From Planctomycetota bacterium (GTDB lineage: Bacteria > Planctomycetota > UBA1135 > JADKAF01): 64,000 nt of DNA. How positions within the stretch are numbered: position 1 is the stretch's first letter; each line of letters starts with the position of its first letter. Positions 16,101 to 24,900 of this stretch are shown piece by piece. Where the stretch lies: positions 43,199 to 107,198 of the forward strand of contig JAEUHW010000260.1 in NCBI GenBank assembly GCA_016793245.1. Direction: 5' to 3'. Both the position numbers and the translations under genes were made by a program. The notes beneath the pieces are model-generated. The model was not told where the DNA came from. It saw only the letters and a program-made list of their open reading frames with translations, and did not search any database.

Positions 16101-16974
16101 CGTGGATCGTCTCGTGCAGCGGTCGGCCGGCGAACGGTCCCTGTCCCGTCAGGCATTCGTAGAGCAACGCGCCGAGCGCCCACACATCGGTGAGCTCGCC
16201 GACGCGCCCGTGCTGGCCGCGCGCTTGCTCGGGGCTCATGTACGCCGGTGTGCCGAGCAGCTCGCCGCTCAAGGTCTGCGGGTTGGCCTCCGCGTCGCGC
16301 GCGAGACCGAAGTCCGCGACGAAGGCATCGCCCGCCGCGTCGATCAGCAGGTTCTGCGGCTTCAGATCGCGGTGCACGATCCCCTGGCCATGCGCGTAGG
16401 CGATCGCCGAGCTGACCTGGCGCATCACGCGGACCGCGCGTGAGGTCGTCAGAGAACCCTTGCGCGCGATCTCGTCGGCGAGCGTTCCGCCCTCGATGAG
16501 ATCCATCGCGTACCAGACGAAGCCCTCCGGCGTCTCCCCAACGTCGTGGATGGAGACGATGTTTCGATGACGCAAGCGCGCGAGGCTGCGCGCTTCGGTG
16601 CGGAAGCGCCGCAGCGCATCGCCGAAGCGGAGGTCACCTGGGCGCAGGACCTTCAGAGCGACGCTGCGGCCGAGCTCCGGCTGCGAGACGCGATAGACCA
16701 CGCCCATGCCGCCGCGACCGAGCTCGCCCTCGATGCGATAGCGCTCGGGCAGCGTCGGCAACGGCAGCTCGGGCGGACCTTCGAGCGCTTCTTCGCCGAG
16801 GGAGAACCTAAGGCAATCGAGCGCGCGCCGAACGGCTTCGACCTCGGCCTCGCTCACCTCGAAGCGCGTCGCGAGCGCGGCGAGATCGAGCGGTTCCTCC
16901 GTCTCCAGTACTCGCGCGAGCTCCTCGGCGAGGCGCCCGAGCTGCTCATGGTGATCCAGAGGTTCGGCGCTCAA
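13129..16974 (-). CDS. Large membrane Ser/Thr protein kinase
   Basis: About 1281 residues. The kinase domain at about 78-350 has the glycine loop GELGRGGMGVVYRV, lysine in VALKVLRPG, HRDLKPQNLLI, DFGLA and YMSPEQARG, so it should be active. A membrane helix (ALTTAAAMTATWLVLFFGFL) follows the juxtamembrane RRMRRH. The next roughly 650 residues have no recognised domain, and the C-terminus carries several hydrophobic helices (LVALHFLLLLLVAGALPCSF and later ones), which is unusual for this family. I place the start at TTG 16974, whose last bases overlap the TGA of the upstream sigma gene (TTGA); no ATG occurs before the kinase domain. It is probably co-translated with the sigma factor at 16971-17573. 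Confidence 0.88.
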   Translation of the reverse strand: MSAEPLDHHEQLGRLAEELARVLETEEPLDLAALATRFEVSEAEVEAVRRALDCLRFSLGEEALEGPPELPLPTLPERYRIEGELGRGGMGVVYRVSQPELGRSVALKVLRPGDLRFGDALRRFRTEARSLARLRHRNIVSIHDVGETPEGFVWYAMDLIEGGTLADEIARKGSLTTSRAVRVMRQVSSAIAYAHGQGIVHRDLKPQNLLIDAAGDAFVADFGLARDAEANPQTLSGELLGTPAYMSPEQARGQHGRVGELTDVWALGALLYECLTGQGPFAGRPLHETIHAILHEDPRPPRKLEPRVPAELEAVCLKALAKRPADRYATALAFGEELESFAAGRGVSARLPSPLQRALRRMRRHSVALTTAAAMTATWLVLFFGFLLPGSTWRSRMDDAKRAVAAGYPGAALPPLRELARDLADGDPAWAELDLPLLQSLHAVVAEQLERGDLASAAPLFAEAAAIVQRRAAPGVDRPRAMTSESEAWDFELVVHAALGCAEPWPDPTLLERVDPDLGQLSADPFASALRSPSKGRRLAAFAAAFQRRARVELAAWSADAREEVLVALHRESGRRLASARNERSRFDELSHPPIEWSSSQLAAWWSPAGEDRLAALALDPAETVEVRALALHTWSIWVGLPVDLQCFFGSHDPLRTEASRECRARRAAAAPRLIAEAQRWRELPRAEALAARFALLAEGLADGAVFGFAEIAFEGTGTRGRAWRGDTAEVARAWLGSGSRRQTTEKIEEELREIRAGSVEGWARRKLSIGTQMPLVLNDTLDYAATAKRDESFLWRHLAWLRAPRDARVPTWVRSASGVDTAWLPLWWNAKDAPKSSGFLATLGVFLLEDASIEPRLLGEHRQPLRVGETIELRWEGDLGLHFEPRSRLRLFGHAAAEARHQRELGGPGARIGSVLARVRGRLSADGEGPRFEVLKEELQVQLSEIYGLRGCSSTGSDVSPGTAMIGEIHYFLGSALPSTLELALALRLDPADAEPKAADMDAWHSGFERRIAAKAHHPRLALFDIGAENLWPFPNARADLELLATRDPGRYAIGAQLAGASPSTAPTRRYDFLDAIWNARVAMHAPTEAARRSALRSFAEHDLRQLDLSPRLAAAVLQSAAAHAVDLPREQAEQLRSCADSSLPRWLTPLVALHFLLLLLVAGALPCSFLCARHAPWIAWVGWSAASLATQMHFTGFGIDGPRPALLFAMAALFGWRVAASSTARTCAIATPLLFALLIELSSRGDTTTLPSAAVLMLFLPPLVALLTRDRSNRVRRAA

Positions 16975-17573
16975 CGTCCGGCCTCCTCCAGGCGTCGCCC
17001 GAGGGCTACGGTGACGCGGCCGAGCACTCGGCGGATCGCGCTCTCGCTGCGTCCGGTCGCGTCCGCGATCGCCTCGATCGTCTGGCCCTCGAAGTGCCGG
17101 CGCAGCAGCACCTCGCGGTCGTCGGCATCGAGCTCGTCGAGCGCTGTCGCCAAGCGCTCGCGTTCGTCGCGTCGGATGAGGCTGGTCGCCGGTCCGTGAC
17201 CGCTCTGCCGCAACTGCTGCAGCACCGTGGTCACCGCGCGTTCCTCTCGACCGAGCGCGCGTCGCGCGGCGCCGTGGCGGCTCGCGAGATCGAGGATGCG
17301 CCGATCGGCGATGCAGCAGAGCCACTGCGCGAAGCGGCGCTCGGGATCCTCAGCGCCGGCGGGATCGAAGCCGCCGACGTCGCGGTGGGCGTGCAGGAAG
17401 GTCTCCTGCAGCACATCCAGCGAGTCGACGCGCTGTCGCAGCTGCTCGCCGAGGCGGAAGCGAATGTAGAGCTGCAGTCGCTCCGCGGCGCGGGCGAAGA
17501 GGCGGTCGCAGGCGCTGGGCTCGCCCGCGCGGGCGGCGGCGAGCAGGTCGGGGAAGGGGGCGGGCGGGTTCAT
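16971..17573 (-). CDS. ECF sigma factor coupled to kinase
   Basis: A 200-residue sigma factor. Region 2 is LQLYIRFRLGEQLRQRVDSL followed by DVLQETFLHAHRDV and RRFAQWLCCIADRRILDLAS. Region 4 is ADDREVLLRRHFEGQTIEAI leading to ADATGRSESAIRRVLGRV. The start is ATG 17573 (MNPPAPFPDLLAAARAGEPS). The stop overlaps the TTG start of the large kinase gene, so the two are one operon, which suggests that the kinase controls this sigma factor directly. Confidence 0.9.
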   Translation of the reverse strand: MNPPAPFPDLLAAARAGEPSACDRLFARAAERLQLYIRFRLGEQLRQRVDSLDVLQETFLHAHRDVGGFDPAGAEDPERRFAQWLCCIADRRILDLASRHGAARRALGREERAVTTVLQQLRQSGHGPATSLIRRDERERLATALDELDADDREVLLRRHFEGQTIEAIADATGRSESAIRRVLGRVTVALGRRLEEAGR

Positions 17574-17627
17574 CGAACGAGAGAGAGGGAACCCGCTCCC
17601 GTTCCGCCGGTCCAGTCCGAGAATTCG

Positions 17628-18461
17628 GTGCCGGAGCTCTCCGTTCGCCTCCCGAGCTCCGCCCTCGCCACATCGGCCGGCGGCGCCTATCGTCGGGGAG
17701 CGAGGTCTCTTCGCGAGCTCGCAGGGGAGGCCGAACTCGCGGCCGACGGGAGCTTCGCTCTGCGCGGTCTGGTGCCCGGGGTCTATCGCTTCGAGCTCCG
17801 CTATCGGTGGATGGACCTGAGGCCGAACGGCGGCGGGAGCGGCAGCGCAAACCGACTGCCGCTCGAGATCCCCGAGGTCACGGCCACCGCCGGCGAGACG
17901 AGCGAGCTCGCGATCGACGCGACGCGTTTCGCGCCGGCGCATCTTCGGGGCCGGTTGCTCCTCGATGGCGAGCCGCCGTCGAATGCGGTGCTCGCGCTGT
18001 CGAGCTCGAGTGCCCGGCACGGCGCGTTCACGCCCGCGGCGGACGGCAGCTACGTGGCGCGCGAGCTGCTGCCGGGCAAGCTGATCGCCCAGCTCGTGCT
18101 CGAGTCGGGGAGCTCGGGAACGGAGGTCGCGATCTTCGGCGAGGAGGAACTCGAGCTCGCGCCCGGCGAAGAGCGCGTCGCCGATCTGCGCTTCGTCCGG
18201 CGCCGCTTGGAGCTAGAGCTGCTCGATCGCGACGGCGCCACGGCGCTCGCGCATGCGGAGCTGTCGTGGAGTCACGGGCGCCGTCGCGGGAGCGCGAAGG
18301 CCGATGACCGCGGCGTCGCGGTCATCGATCCCGCACCCGTCGGCCCGATCCGCATCTCCTGCTCGATCGGCGAGGGCGCGTCGCGGCGCAGCGAGGAACT
18401 GGGCACCGTGGAGCTCCCTGCCGGCGCGAAGGTCCATCGCGCGCAGCTCCGCCGCCCCTGA
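17628..18461 (+). CDS. Carboxypeptidase-regulatory-like beta-domain protein, probably 5' truncated
   Basis: About 277 residues made of transthyretin-like/carboxypeptidase-regulatory-type repeats: ADGSFALRGLVPGVYRFELR, then ADGSYVARELLPGKLIAQLV, then RRRLELELLDRDGATALAHA. The composition resembles the outer domains of the sigma-fusion protein at 21988-25065. No convincing start or signal peptide is visible; GTG 17628 is the best candidate and lies only 55 bp from the divergent sigma gene. The most likely reading is the surviving 3' part of a longer gene, perhaps a second sigma/beta-domain fusion. A short intact cytoplasmic protein is the alternative. Confidence 0.5.
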   Translation: MPELSVRLPSSALATSAGGAYRRGARSLRELAGEAELAADGSFALRGLVPGVYRFELRYRWMDLRPNGGGSGSANRLPLEIPEVTATAGETSELAIDATRFAPAHLRGRLLLDGEPPSNAVLALSSSSARHGAFTPAADGSYVARELLPGKLIAQLVLESGSSGTEVAIFGEEELELAPGEERVADLRFVRRRLELELLDRDGATALAHAELSWSHGRRRGSAKADDRGVAVIDPAPVGPIRISCSIGEGASRRSEELGTVELPAGAKVHRAQLRRP

Positions 18462-18649
18462 GCGCGAAGGTGTTCGCAACCGACCATGCCCGCCCGCGGG
18501 CGGCGCGGCCGGATTTCTCCCCGGTGGCCTTCCCGGCCCGCAGACCGCCCCTCAGAATCCGGAGACCTCCCGCAACCTCCGGTCACGGCGCGCTAGGAAG
18601 GATCTCGTCCCACGCACCGATTCCCGGCTTCTCGCCACGGAGCAGGCTC

Positions 18650-19879
18650 ATGTCTCCTCGTCTCGGCTGCGGAGAGCGCACCCCGCGCGCGCTCTTCGCG
18701 ACACTCGCACTCGGTCTCGGCGGCGCGTCCCTCGCGTCGGCCCAGCTCAATCCGCTCGACCATCACGATGCGGTCACGGAGTTCTTGGACCCCGGGAACG
18801 TCAGCGCGACGGAGACCGGTTACGTCTGCGATCGCTGGATGCTGGATCACTATCTGGGCGGTCTCCGCGAGATCACGCGGCTCCGCATCTCGGTGCAGGA
18901 TCAGAACTGCGCGACGCGCGAGCCGATGCAGTTCGCGATCTTCGGCGAGGCGCTGGATGCGGGTGGGCAGCGCACGGGTCTGCCGCGCGAAGCGAACCCG
19001 GTGCTCCTCACGGCGCTGATCAACGGCCCCGGCTGCCCGACGGGGCAGGGCAACGGCGCCGCGCTCTGGGAGCTCACCTTCTCGGGACCGAACAATGCGC
19101 CCGTGGCGATCGGTCCGTTCACGACCGACCTCTTCACGGGCTTCCTGCGCGAAGGTGACGCGAGCTGGCCGAACAGCGACGGGCTCGCCGGCGTCGCCTC
19201 CGTCGCCGGCGTGACGCAAGGCCTGAACCCCGAGCAGCCGAACCCGCGCATGCTCACCGCGTTCAACGCGGCGAGCTCGGGCTGGCCGCGGAACATCCAG
19301 CGCATGGACTTCGTGCGCGGGAGCGGAGGCGGCGCCGCGACGCGCCTCTCGCCGGTCTACTGCACCGGGGACGAGATCGACGTGAACGGCCTCGTCGCGA
19401 AGATCGGCAGCCGCGACACCACCAACACCTGGAGCCTGAACACCAACCTGGGCTCCGACAACTTCGGCTTCGCCGGCCGCTTCCCCGATCCGCGCAACCT
19501 GAACGGGACGAATCCGCCGCGCCGCGATACGCCTCTCTTCGACGTGAGCCACGGCTCCGCCGTGACCTCGGGCATCTGCCGCATCTTCCTCTCCGAGCGC
19601 ACCGCGGTCGCCGCCTTCGGCACGCAGATCGACCTGCCGGGGATCGGAACGCTGGCGCTGGATCCCACGGGCACGCTCTTCACCGCCTCGGCGTCGGACC
19701 TCTTCGGTCTCACGCGCACCTTCAACGGCGGCTTCAGCTACTTCGTGCTCGACCTCACCGCGCTGAACGCGCGGCCCGCGTTCCAGCCGGGCCAGCGCTT
19801 CTACGCGCAGGCGCTCGATATCAATCTGACGACAGGTCAGGGGGCGCTCTCGAACCTGATGTCTTGGGAGATCTTCTGA
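18650..19879 (+). CDS. Secreted protein of unknown function
   Basis: A 409-residue exported protein. The ATG at 18650 gives a clear signal peptide (MSPRLGCGERTPRALFATLA, ending GGASLASAQ). The mature part is rich in Asn, Gly and Thr, with conserved-looking aromatic positions, and appears to be beta-structured. The end (FQPGQRFYAQALDINLTTGQ, then GALSNLMSWEIF) matches the final strands of the C-terminal domain shared by other secreted proteins here. No enzyme motif was recognised. The gene is convergent with the FG-GAP gene, with a strong hairpin between the two. Confidence 0.75.
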   Translation: MSPRLGCGERTPRALFATLALGLGGASLASAQLNPLDHHDAVTEFLDPGNVSATETGYVCDRWMLDHYLGGLREITRLRISVQDQNCATREPMQFAIFGEALDAGGQRTGLPREANPVLLTALINGPGCPTGQGNGAALWELTFSGPNNAPVAIGPFTTDLFTGFLREGDASWPNSDGLAGVASVAGVTQGLNPEQPNPRMLTAFNAASSGWPRNIQRMDFVRGSGGGAATRLSPVYCTGDEIDVNGLVAKIGSRDTTNTWSLNTNLGSDNFGFAGRFPDPRNLNGTNPPRRDTPLFDVSHGSAVTSGICRIFLSERTAVAAFGTQIDLPGIGTLALDPTGTLFTASASDLFGLTRTFNGGFSYFVLDLTALNARPAFQPGQRFYAQALDINLTTGQGALSNLMSWEIF

Positions 19880-19887
19880 GCCACCGA

Positions 19888-19916
19888 GGAGCCGCACGCG
19901 CATGGCGTGCGGCTCC
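19888..19916. terminator. Hairpin between convergent genes
   Basis: A perfect 12-bp inverted repeat (GGAGCCGCACGC / GCGTGCGGCTCC) with a 5-base loop starts 9 bp after a stop codon; CCAC/GTGG pairs lie outside it. It sits between convergent genes ending at 19879 and 19962 and could terminate both, although T-tracts are absent. Confidence 0.6.
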
Positions 19917-19961
19917 GTGGGCGTCCGAGCCCTCGCGCTCTGGAGAGCGCGCGCTCGATGT

Positions 19962-21215
19962 TCAGCGTCGGCGGAGCAGCCAGACGTAGCTCGCGCCCTT
20001 CGCTTCGCCGGGCTCCAGGCACTTCTCGAGCTCGGCCTTGATCGCGTCGAGCTCCTGCTTCAGCGCTGCGCGCGAAGGATCGTCGGCCTCCATCTCGCGA
20101 TAGCGCTCCTGGAGAGCGCGCTGCTTGCCGGCGAGCGCCGCCGCCGTCGCGAGCTCCTCCGCGCTGCCCTCGCGAAAGCGGCGCTGATACGAGTGATCTC
20201 CGACGAGGAGATCGAGCTTGCCGTCGCGATCGAAGTCGGTCACGGCGATTTGCGCGCGGGCACCCATCGGCGGCGCTTCGCCTGGCGCGAGGAAGCTCGT
20301 CGCGAACTTCGAGCTCGACTTCGCGGAGACGAGCGGGATCGCCGCTCCGAAGCGCGGCGCCTTCGCCTCGCCTTCGTTGCGATGCAGCACGACGCTGCCG
20401 TCGCCGGAGCCGAGCAGGAGATCCCAGCGCCCGTCGCCGTCCCAGTCGGCGATCACCGGGCAAGCGTGGCAACGCACGCGCAGCGGCTCGCTGCCGAGGT
20501 CCATGCGTCGCGACTCCTTCGCGTAGCGCGGCTCTTTCCGCGTGCCGAGGTTCTCGCGCCTCCAGAGCGTGCCGTCGAAGGCGCCGATCAACACGTCCAG
20601 ATCGCCGTCCGCGTCCCAGTCGACGAACGCGGGCCAGGAGCCGAAGGACGCGACGCGGAAGCGGATCGCGGTATCGTCGTTGCCCTTGCCCGCAGCGTCG
20701 AGCTCCTCGTACTTCACGAGCTCCTGCGGGTGATGCACGAGCGGTACCTGCGCTTCATCGCGGAGCGTAGTTCCTTTCGCGTAGCGCCCCTGGCCCAAGC
20801 CGCGGAAGAGATAGAGATCGCCCGGATCGTACGATCCACTGACCATGTCGAGGATGCCGTCGGCGTCGTAGTCCACGAACTGTGGACTGGAGGCGATGCA
20901 TCAGTAGACGGGGGTCTTCGCCTTCTGCCCGCCGGCTTCGAGCTGCCCGCGCGAGAGGAAGCGCGGCGCGCGATCGTCGCCCGCGTTCTCGAAGAACCAG
21001 AAGTAACCGGGGAAGTCGCCGACCAGGAGATCGCGATCCCCATCGCCATCGACGTCCGCGTGCGCGGGGCCCGCGTGCGCGTACTCCGAGAGCGCGCCGA
21101 TGTCGATCGGCTTGCCGTCGGCTTCGAGGCGAACCGGCGGATGGAAGTGCTCGTGCTCCTGCGCGGAGGCGTGCCCCGCGAGGATGAGGAAGGTGCTGAA
21201 GACCGCGAAGCGCAT
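19962..21215 (-). CDS. Secreted FG-GAP/VCBS repeat protein with in-frame TGA
   Basis: The gene starts at ATG 21215 after GAGGAG, with signal peptide MRFAVFSTFLILAGHASAQ. FG-GAP-type calcium-binding repeats follow: ADVDGDGDRDLLVGDFPGYF, FVDYDADGILDMVSGSYDPG, FVDWDADGDLDVLIGAFDGT, IADWDGDGRWDLLLGSGDGS, and TDFDRDGKLDLLVGD, suggesting a 7-bladed propeller. The C-terminus is a coiled coil ending in YVWLLRRR. Codon 105 is TGA (20903-20901) and the frame continues on both sides: TPVY-TGA-CIASSPQFVDYDAD. A 7-bp hairpin begins 12 bases after the TGA. The stop may be a nonsense mutation (for example from TGG), a sequencing error, or a selenocysteine codon next to a cysteine. The full reading is 417 residues. 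Confidence 0.8.
20870..20903 (-). promoter_or_regulatory. TGA plus downstream hairpin (SECIS-like candidate)
   Basis: On the minus strand, TGA is followed by 12 bases and then AGTCCAC-AGTTC-GTGGACT, a perfect 7-bp stem with a 5-base loop whose second base is G. The spacing of about 19 bases from TGA to loop and the loop G fit what is generally described for bacterial selenocysteine insertion elements. Chance occurrence in GC-rich DNA is also plausible. Confidence 0.3.
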
Positions 21216-21364
21216 CGTGAACTCCTCTCGCGCGGAGGTGGCCGAAGCTGGGCGTTGCCGCGCACGAAACCGTATCCGGAACCCACCCGATTCGTCGAGC
21301 CGCATGGCCGGCCGCGCGGTGATCGAAGCGGCTCCCGTGTTCGAGAGGTCGAAACCGTTACTAC

Positions 21365-21901
21365 TCACACCCGTAGCAGGCCGCGGAACCCGCGCACCGC
21401 GTAATACGACGCGGCTCCGTTGTGATAGACGAAGGTGCGGCCGTAGCGGCGATCGCCGAAGAGCGCGCCGCCGAGCTCGCGCACTTCCGCGGGCGTCTGC
21501 AGCCAGCTCGAGGTCTTCTGGTCGAACGCGCCGAGCTCTTGCAGTGAACGGTACTGCGCTTCGCTGAGCAGCTCGATGCCGATCGCCGCGGCCAGCTCCT
21601 CGGCGCTGCTCGCCGGCGCGTGCTCCTTCCGCCCTTCGCGCGCCTCTCGATCGAAGCAGAGGCTCCGTCTCCCCGCGGGGCTCTCGGCCGAGCAGTCGCA
21701 GAAGTGGAGCTCGCCGGTCGCGGCATCAGAGGCGATGACGTCCGGCTCGCCGCCGGTGGCCTCCATCTCGCGCAGGACCGCTAGCGCCTTCTTCCGTCGC
21801 GCGAGCCGCGCCTGCACTGCGGACCACGCGAGTCCGGGGTGGCGCTCGGGGTGGGCTTCGAAGCGTCGCTGCAGGAGCTCGAGCAGATCGTCGGTGGGCA
21901 T
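21365..21901 (-). CDS. DUF4256-family protein
   Basis: A 178-residue cytoplasmic protein matching the DUF4256 pattern: LLELLQRRFEAHPERHPGL with AWSAVQARL near the start, GEPDVIASDAATGELHFCDC followed by SAESPAGRRSLCFDREA, and the C-terminal GALFGDRRYGRTFVYHNGAA leading to SYYAVRGFRGLLRV. The function of the family is unknown. The start at ATG 21901 (MPTDDLLELL) gives the usual length. It is divergent from the sigma-fusion gene, with 86 bp between them. Confidence 0.85.
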   Translation of the reverse strand: MPTDDLLELLQRRFEAHPERHPGLAWSAVQARLARRKKALAVLREMEATGGEPDVIASDAATGELHFCDCSAESPAGRRSLCFDREAREGRKEHAPASSAEELAAAIGIELLSEAQYRSLQELGAFDQKTSSWLQTPAEVRELGGALFGDRRYGRTFVYHNGAASYYAVRGFRGLLRV

Positions 21902-21987
21902 GGCGTGGAGGGGGAAGGGGACCTCGGATGCGCTGGCGGGAATTCTCGTCACAATCGCCGAGCCGGCGGGACTTCGCCGCAAGAACC

Positions 21988-24900
21988 ATGGACCGAGCGA
22001 TCCAGAACTTCGACGAAGACCGCCTGCTCGAGCAGATGAGCTGGGTGCGAGCTCTCGCGGCCCAGCTCGTCGCCGACCCGACGCTGGCCGACGACGTGGC
22101 GCAGGATACCTGGCTCGCGGCGCGACGCATGCCGGCGAGCGCCGCGTCGGGCGAACGCTCCATGCGCGCTTGGCTGGCAGAGGTCGTGCGGAACCGCGTG
22201 CGCAAGCTGCTCCGAGGGGAACGCCGCCGCGTGCGCCGGGAAGCGATCGCGGCACGTCCGGAGACGCTCGACGCCACGGCCGATGTCGTGGCGCGAGGTG
22301 CCGTGCAACGGGATCTCGTGCAGCTCGTGATGGAGCTCGATGAGCCCTATCGCAGCGCGCTGCTCTTCCGCTACTTGGACGAGCTCTCGACCGCGGAGGT
22401 CGGAGCACGCCAAGGGCTCACTCCGGCTGCCGCGCGGAAGCGCCTCTCGCGCGCCCACGAGCAGCTCCGCGAGCGGCTCGACCGCCGCCATGGCGGTGAT
22501 CGCAATGCTTGGACCATGGCGCTGCTGCCCTTCGTCGGGACGGATCCGCACGCTGCCGCGGTGGCGAGCGTCGCGGGGCCGACCCTTGTCGGAGCTCTCG
22601 TCATTCCCTCGAAGCTGATCGGGGCCCTCGCGGCCGCTGGCGTTCTCCTCTGGCTCTATCTCTCCGGTGCCTTCTCGACGGATCCCGGTGCGGAGTCCTC
22701 GAGCGACGTGGCGAGCTCCGTGACCGCGCTCGCTCCCGCGGGAACCTCAGAGTCATCGTCGGGGACGCCCGCGACCTCTGCCGCGGCGCGTCGTATGGCG
22801 TCGGTTGAGCGTCGAACCCTGCTCTTCATCGACGAAGCCGGAGCGCCGCTCGTCGCGGCGCCGATCTTCTGGCGCGACGTTGCGGGCGAGCGGCTGCAGG
22901 AGTTCCGCACCGATGACCAAGGGCGTGCGCATGTCGAGCCGGAGCTCGTTCCGAAGCTGCGCGAGCTCGTGATCGCACCGAGAGGCTGGGTACCGCAACG
23001 CGTCGCGCTGCGAGCTTCGTTCGCGGAGTCGTCGGCATCGAACGACGGGGTCGAAATCGTGCGGCTCTCCTCGCGAGCGCGCCTCGGCGGTCGCGTCGTG
23101 GGTTTGCCCGCGGGCCTGTCGCTGCGCATGACTTGGGATCGAGTGCCCGAAGGACTGGTCGGAGTCGACGCCGAGCTCTGGGCCCGCCTCGCGCGCATCG
23201 GCATAGATGAGCAGGGCCTGCGCCTCGAGGTCGCGCTCGACGGGAGCTTCGCGTGTCTGGGTCTCGCCGAAGCGTGGAGCGGTTCGCTCGTCGCCCCTTT
23301 GGGAACGCGCTTCGTGCTCGGCGCGCGTCAGGATCACGTAAGAGACGACATCGAGTTGCTGTTGCTCGCGCCGCGCGAGGACCTCGTGCTCGAGCTGCAG
23401 AGCTTGGCGCAGGTACGCGGTCGCTGCGTCGACGCGCAGTCCCGTTTACCGCTCGCCGATCTGCAGGTCTCGGGGCAGCTCTCGATCGCCGATCGGCGAA
23501 GCATGGATCGTCTCGAGAGCCGCACCGCCGCGGATGGGAGCTTCGCTCTCGCCCTGCCACTACCCGTCGGCGCGTGGAACGGCACGCTCGAGCTGCGCTT
23601 CTTCGGCGCGCTCGTGGACGAGGTCCGCTTCGCGTTCGAAGGGGCTTCGCTCGGCGCGAGCGGAGAGCTCGGTGAGCTCGCGTTCGAGCTCGGTCGTACG
23701 TTGCGCTTCCGCGCCGAGGATCCGGAGGGGCGACCGATCGAAGGCGCGCGAGGCCATCTGCGAGAGGAACCCTCCCTCGCGGTGCCCAGCGGTCCCGACG
23801 GGCGAGGCCAGGTCGTCGGTGTGCACTCCGCGACACCGAAGCTGGTCGTCCTGCGCGACGGCTATGCACCCGCCGAAGTGCCCGTCGAAGGCGTTGCCGA
23901 AGTGCGCGTCGTCTTGCGACCTCACAGCAGCCTCGTCATCGCCGCTCGCGACGCCGAGGGCAACGTACCCGAGGGGCTCTGGGTGCAGGTCCTCGCCGAC
24001 GAGCACGCTTGGGAAGGTCCGGCGGCCACGGGCTGGATCGCGCCCGAGTTCGTGAAGCCCGGCGAGAGCGTGCCTCGCGCACAGCTCGAAGCGCCGCGGC
24101 CTCTCGAGAACGGCGAGCTCGCGCTCTCGGGACTCCGCGCCGGAGTCTCCTTGCGCATCCGCTTGCTGAACGCCGCGCGTGAAGAGCTCGATGCACGCGA
24201 GATCATCACCGCCCTCGTGGGCGCCGAGGCGCGACGCGTCGAGCTGCGTGCTCCGCTCGTCGGTCGTTGGGTCCAGGGTCGCGTGCGCGACACTGGCGGG
24301 AAGCCGCTGCCGCGCGCGCGCATCCACGCCGAGAGCGAAGGTGCTGCCGAGACGGTGTTCACCGATGCCGACGGGCGCTTTCGTCTCGGACCCGCGACCG
24401 GAGCCGTCCGGTTCTCTTTCCTCGAGGTCGGGCGACCGGGCTACCGTACGCTCGTCGAGCAGAATCGGAGCGTCGGCGAAGAGGAGCTGCTCTTCGAGCT
24501 CGAGCCCGCGCGCCGCATCGTGGTCTGGCTCGAGGACGAACGCGGCGCGCATCCGCAGGTCGATCTCACGCTGACCCCGGTGCAGCTCCCCGCGGGCACC
24601 TCGCCCGAGCACGCGAGCGTCGCGAGCTCCGCGGGAGCGCAACCCGGGACCTACGTCTTCGAGGGCGCACCTCTGGGACCCGTGCGGGTTCGCGCGGAGT
24701 TCGCCGGGCTCATAAGCGAGCTGGTGGTGGGAGCTGACGAGAGCGAAGCGCGCCTCGTCGTGCCGGCGGGGGCCTCCCTCGAGATCGCCGTCGCCGAAGA
24801 CCTCGAGATCGCGCGCACTTCCCTGCTGCGCGTCACGTGGCAGCGCCTGGAGCGCGAGGAGAGCGTCGCCAGCGGCATGCGCCTCGTCCGTCGACAGCCG

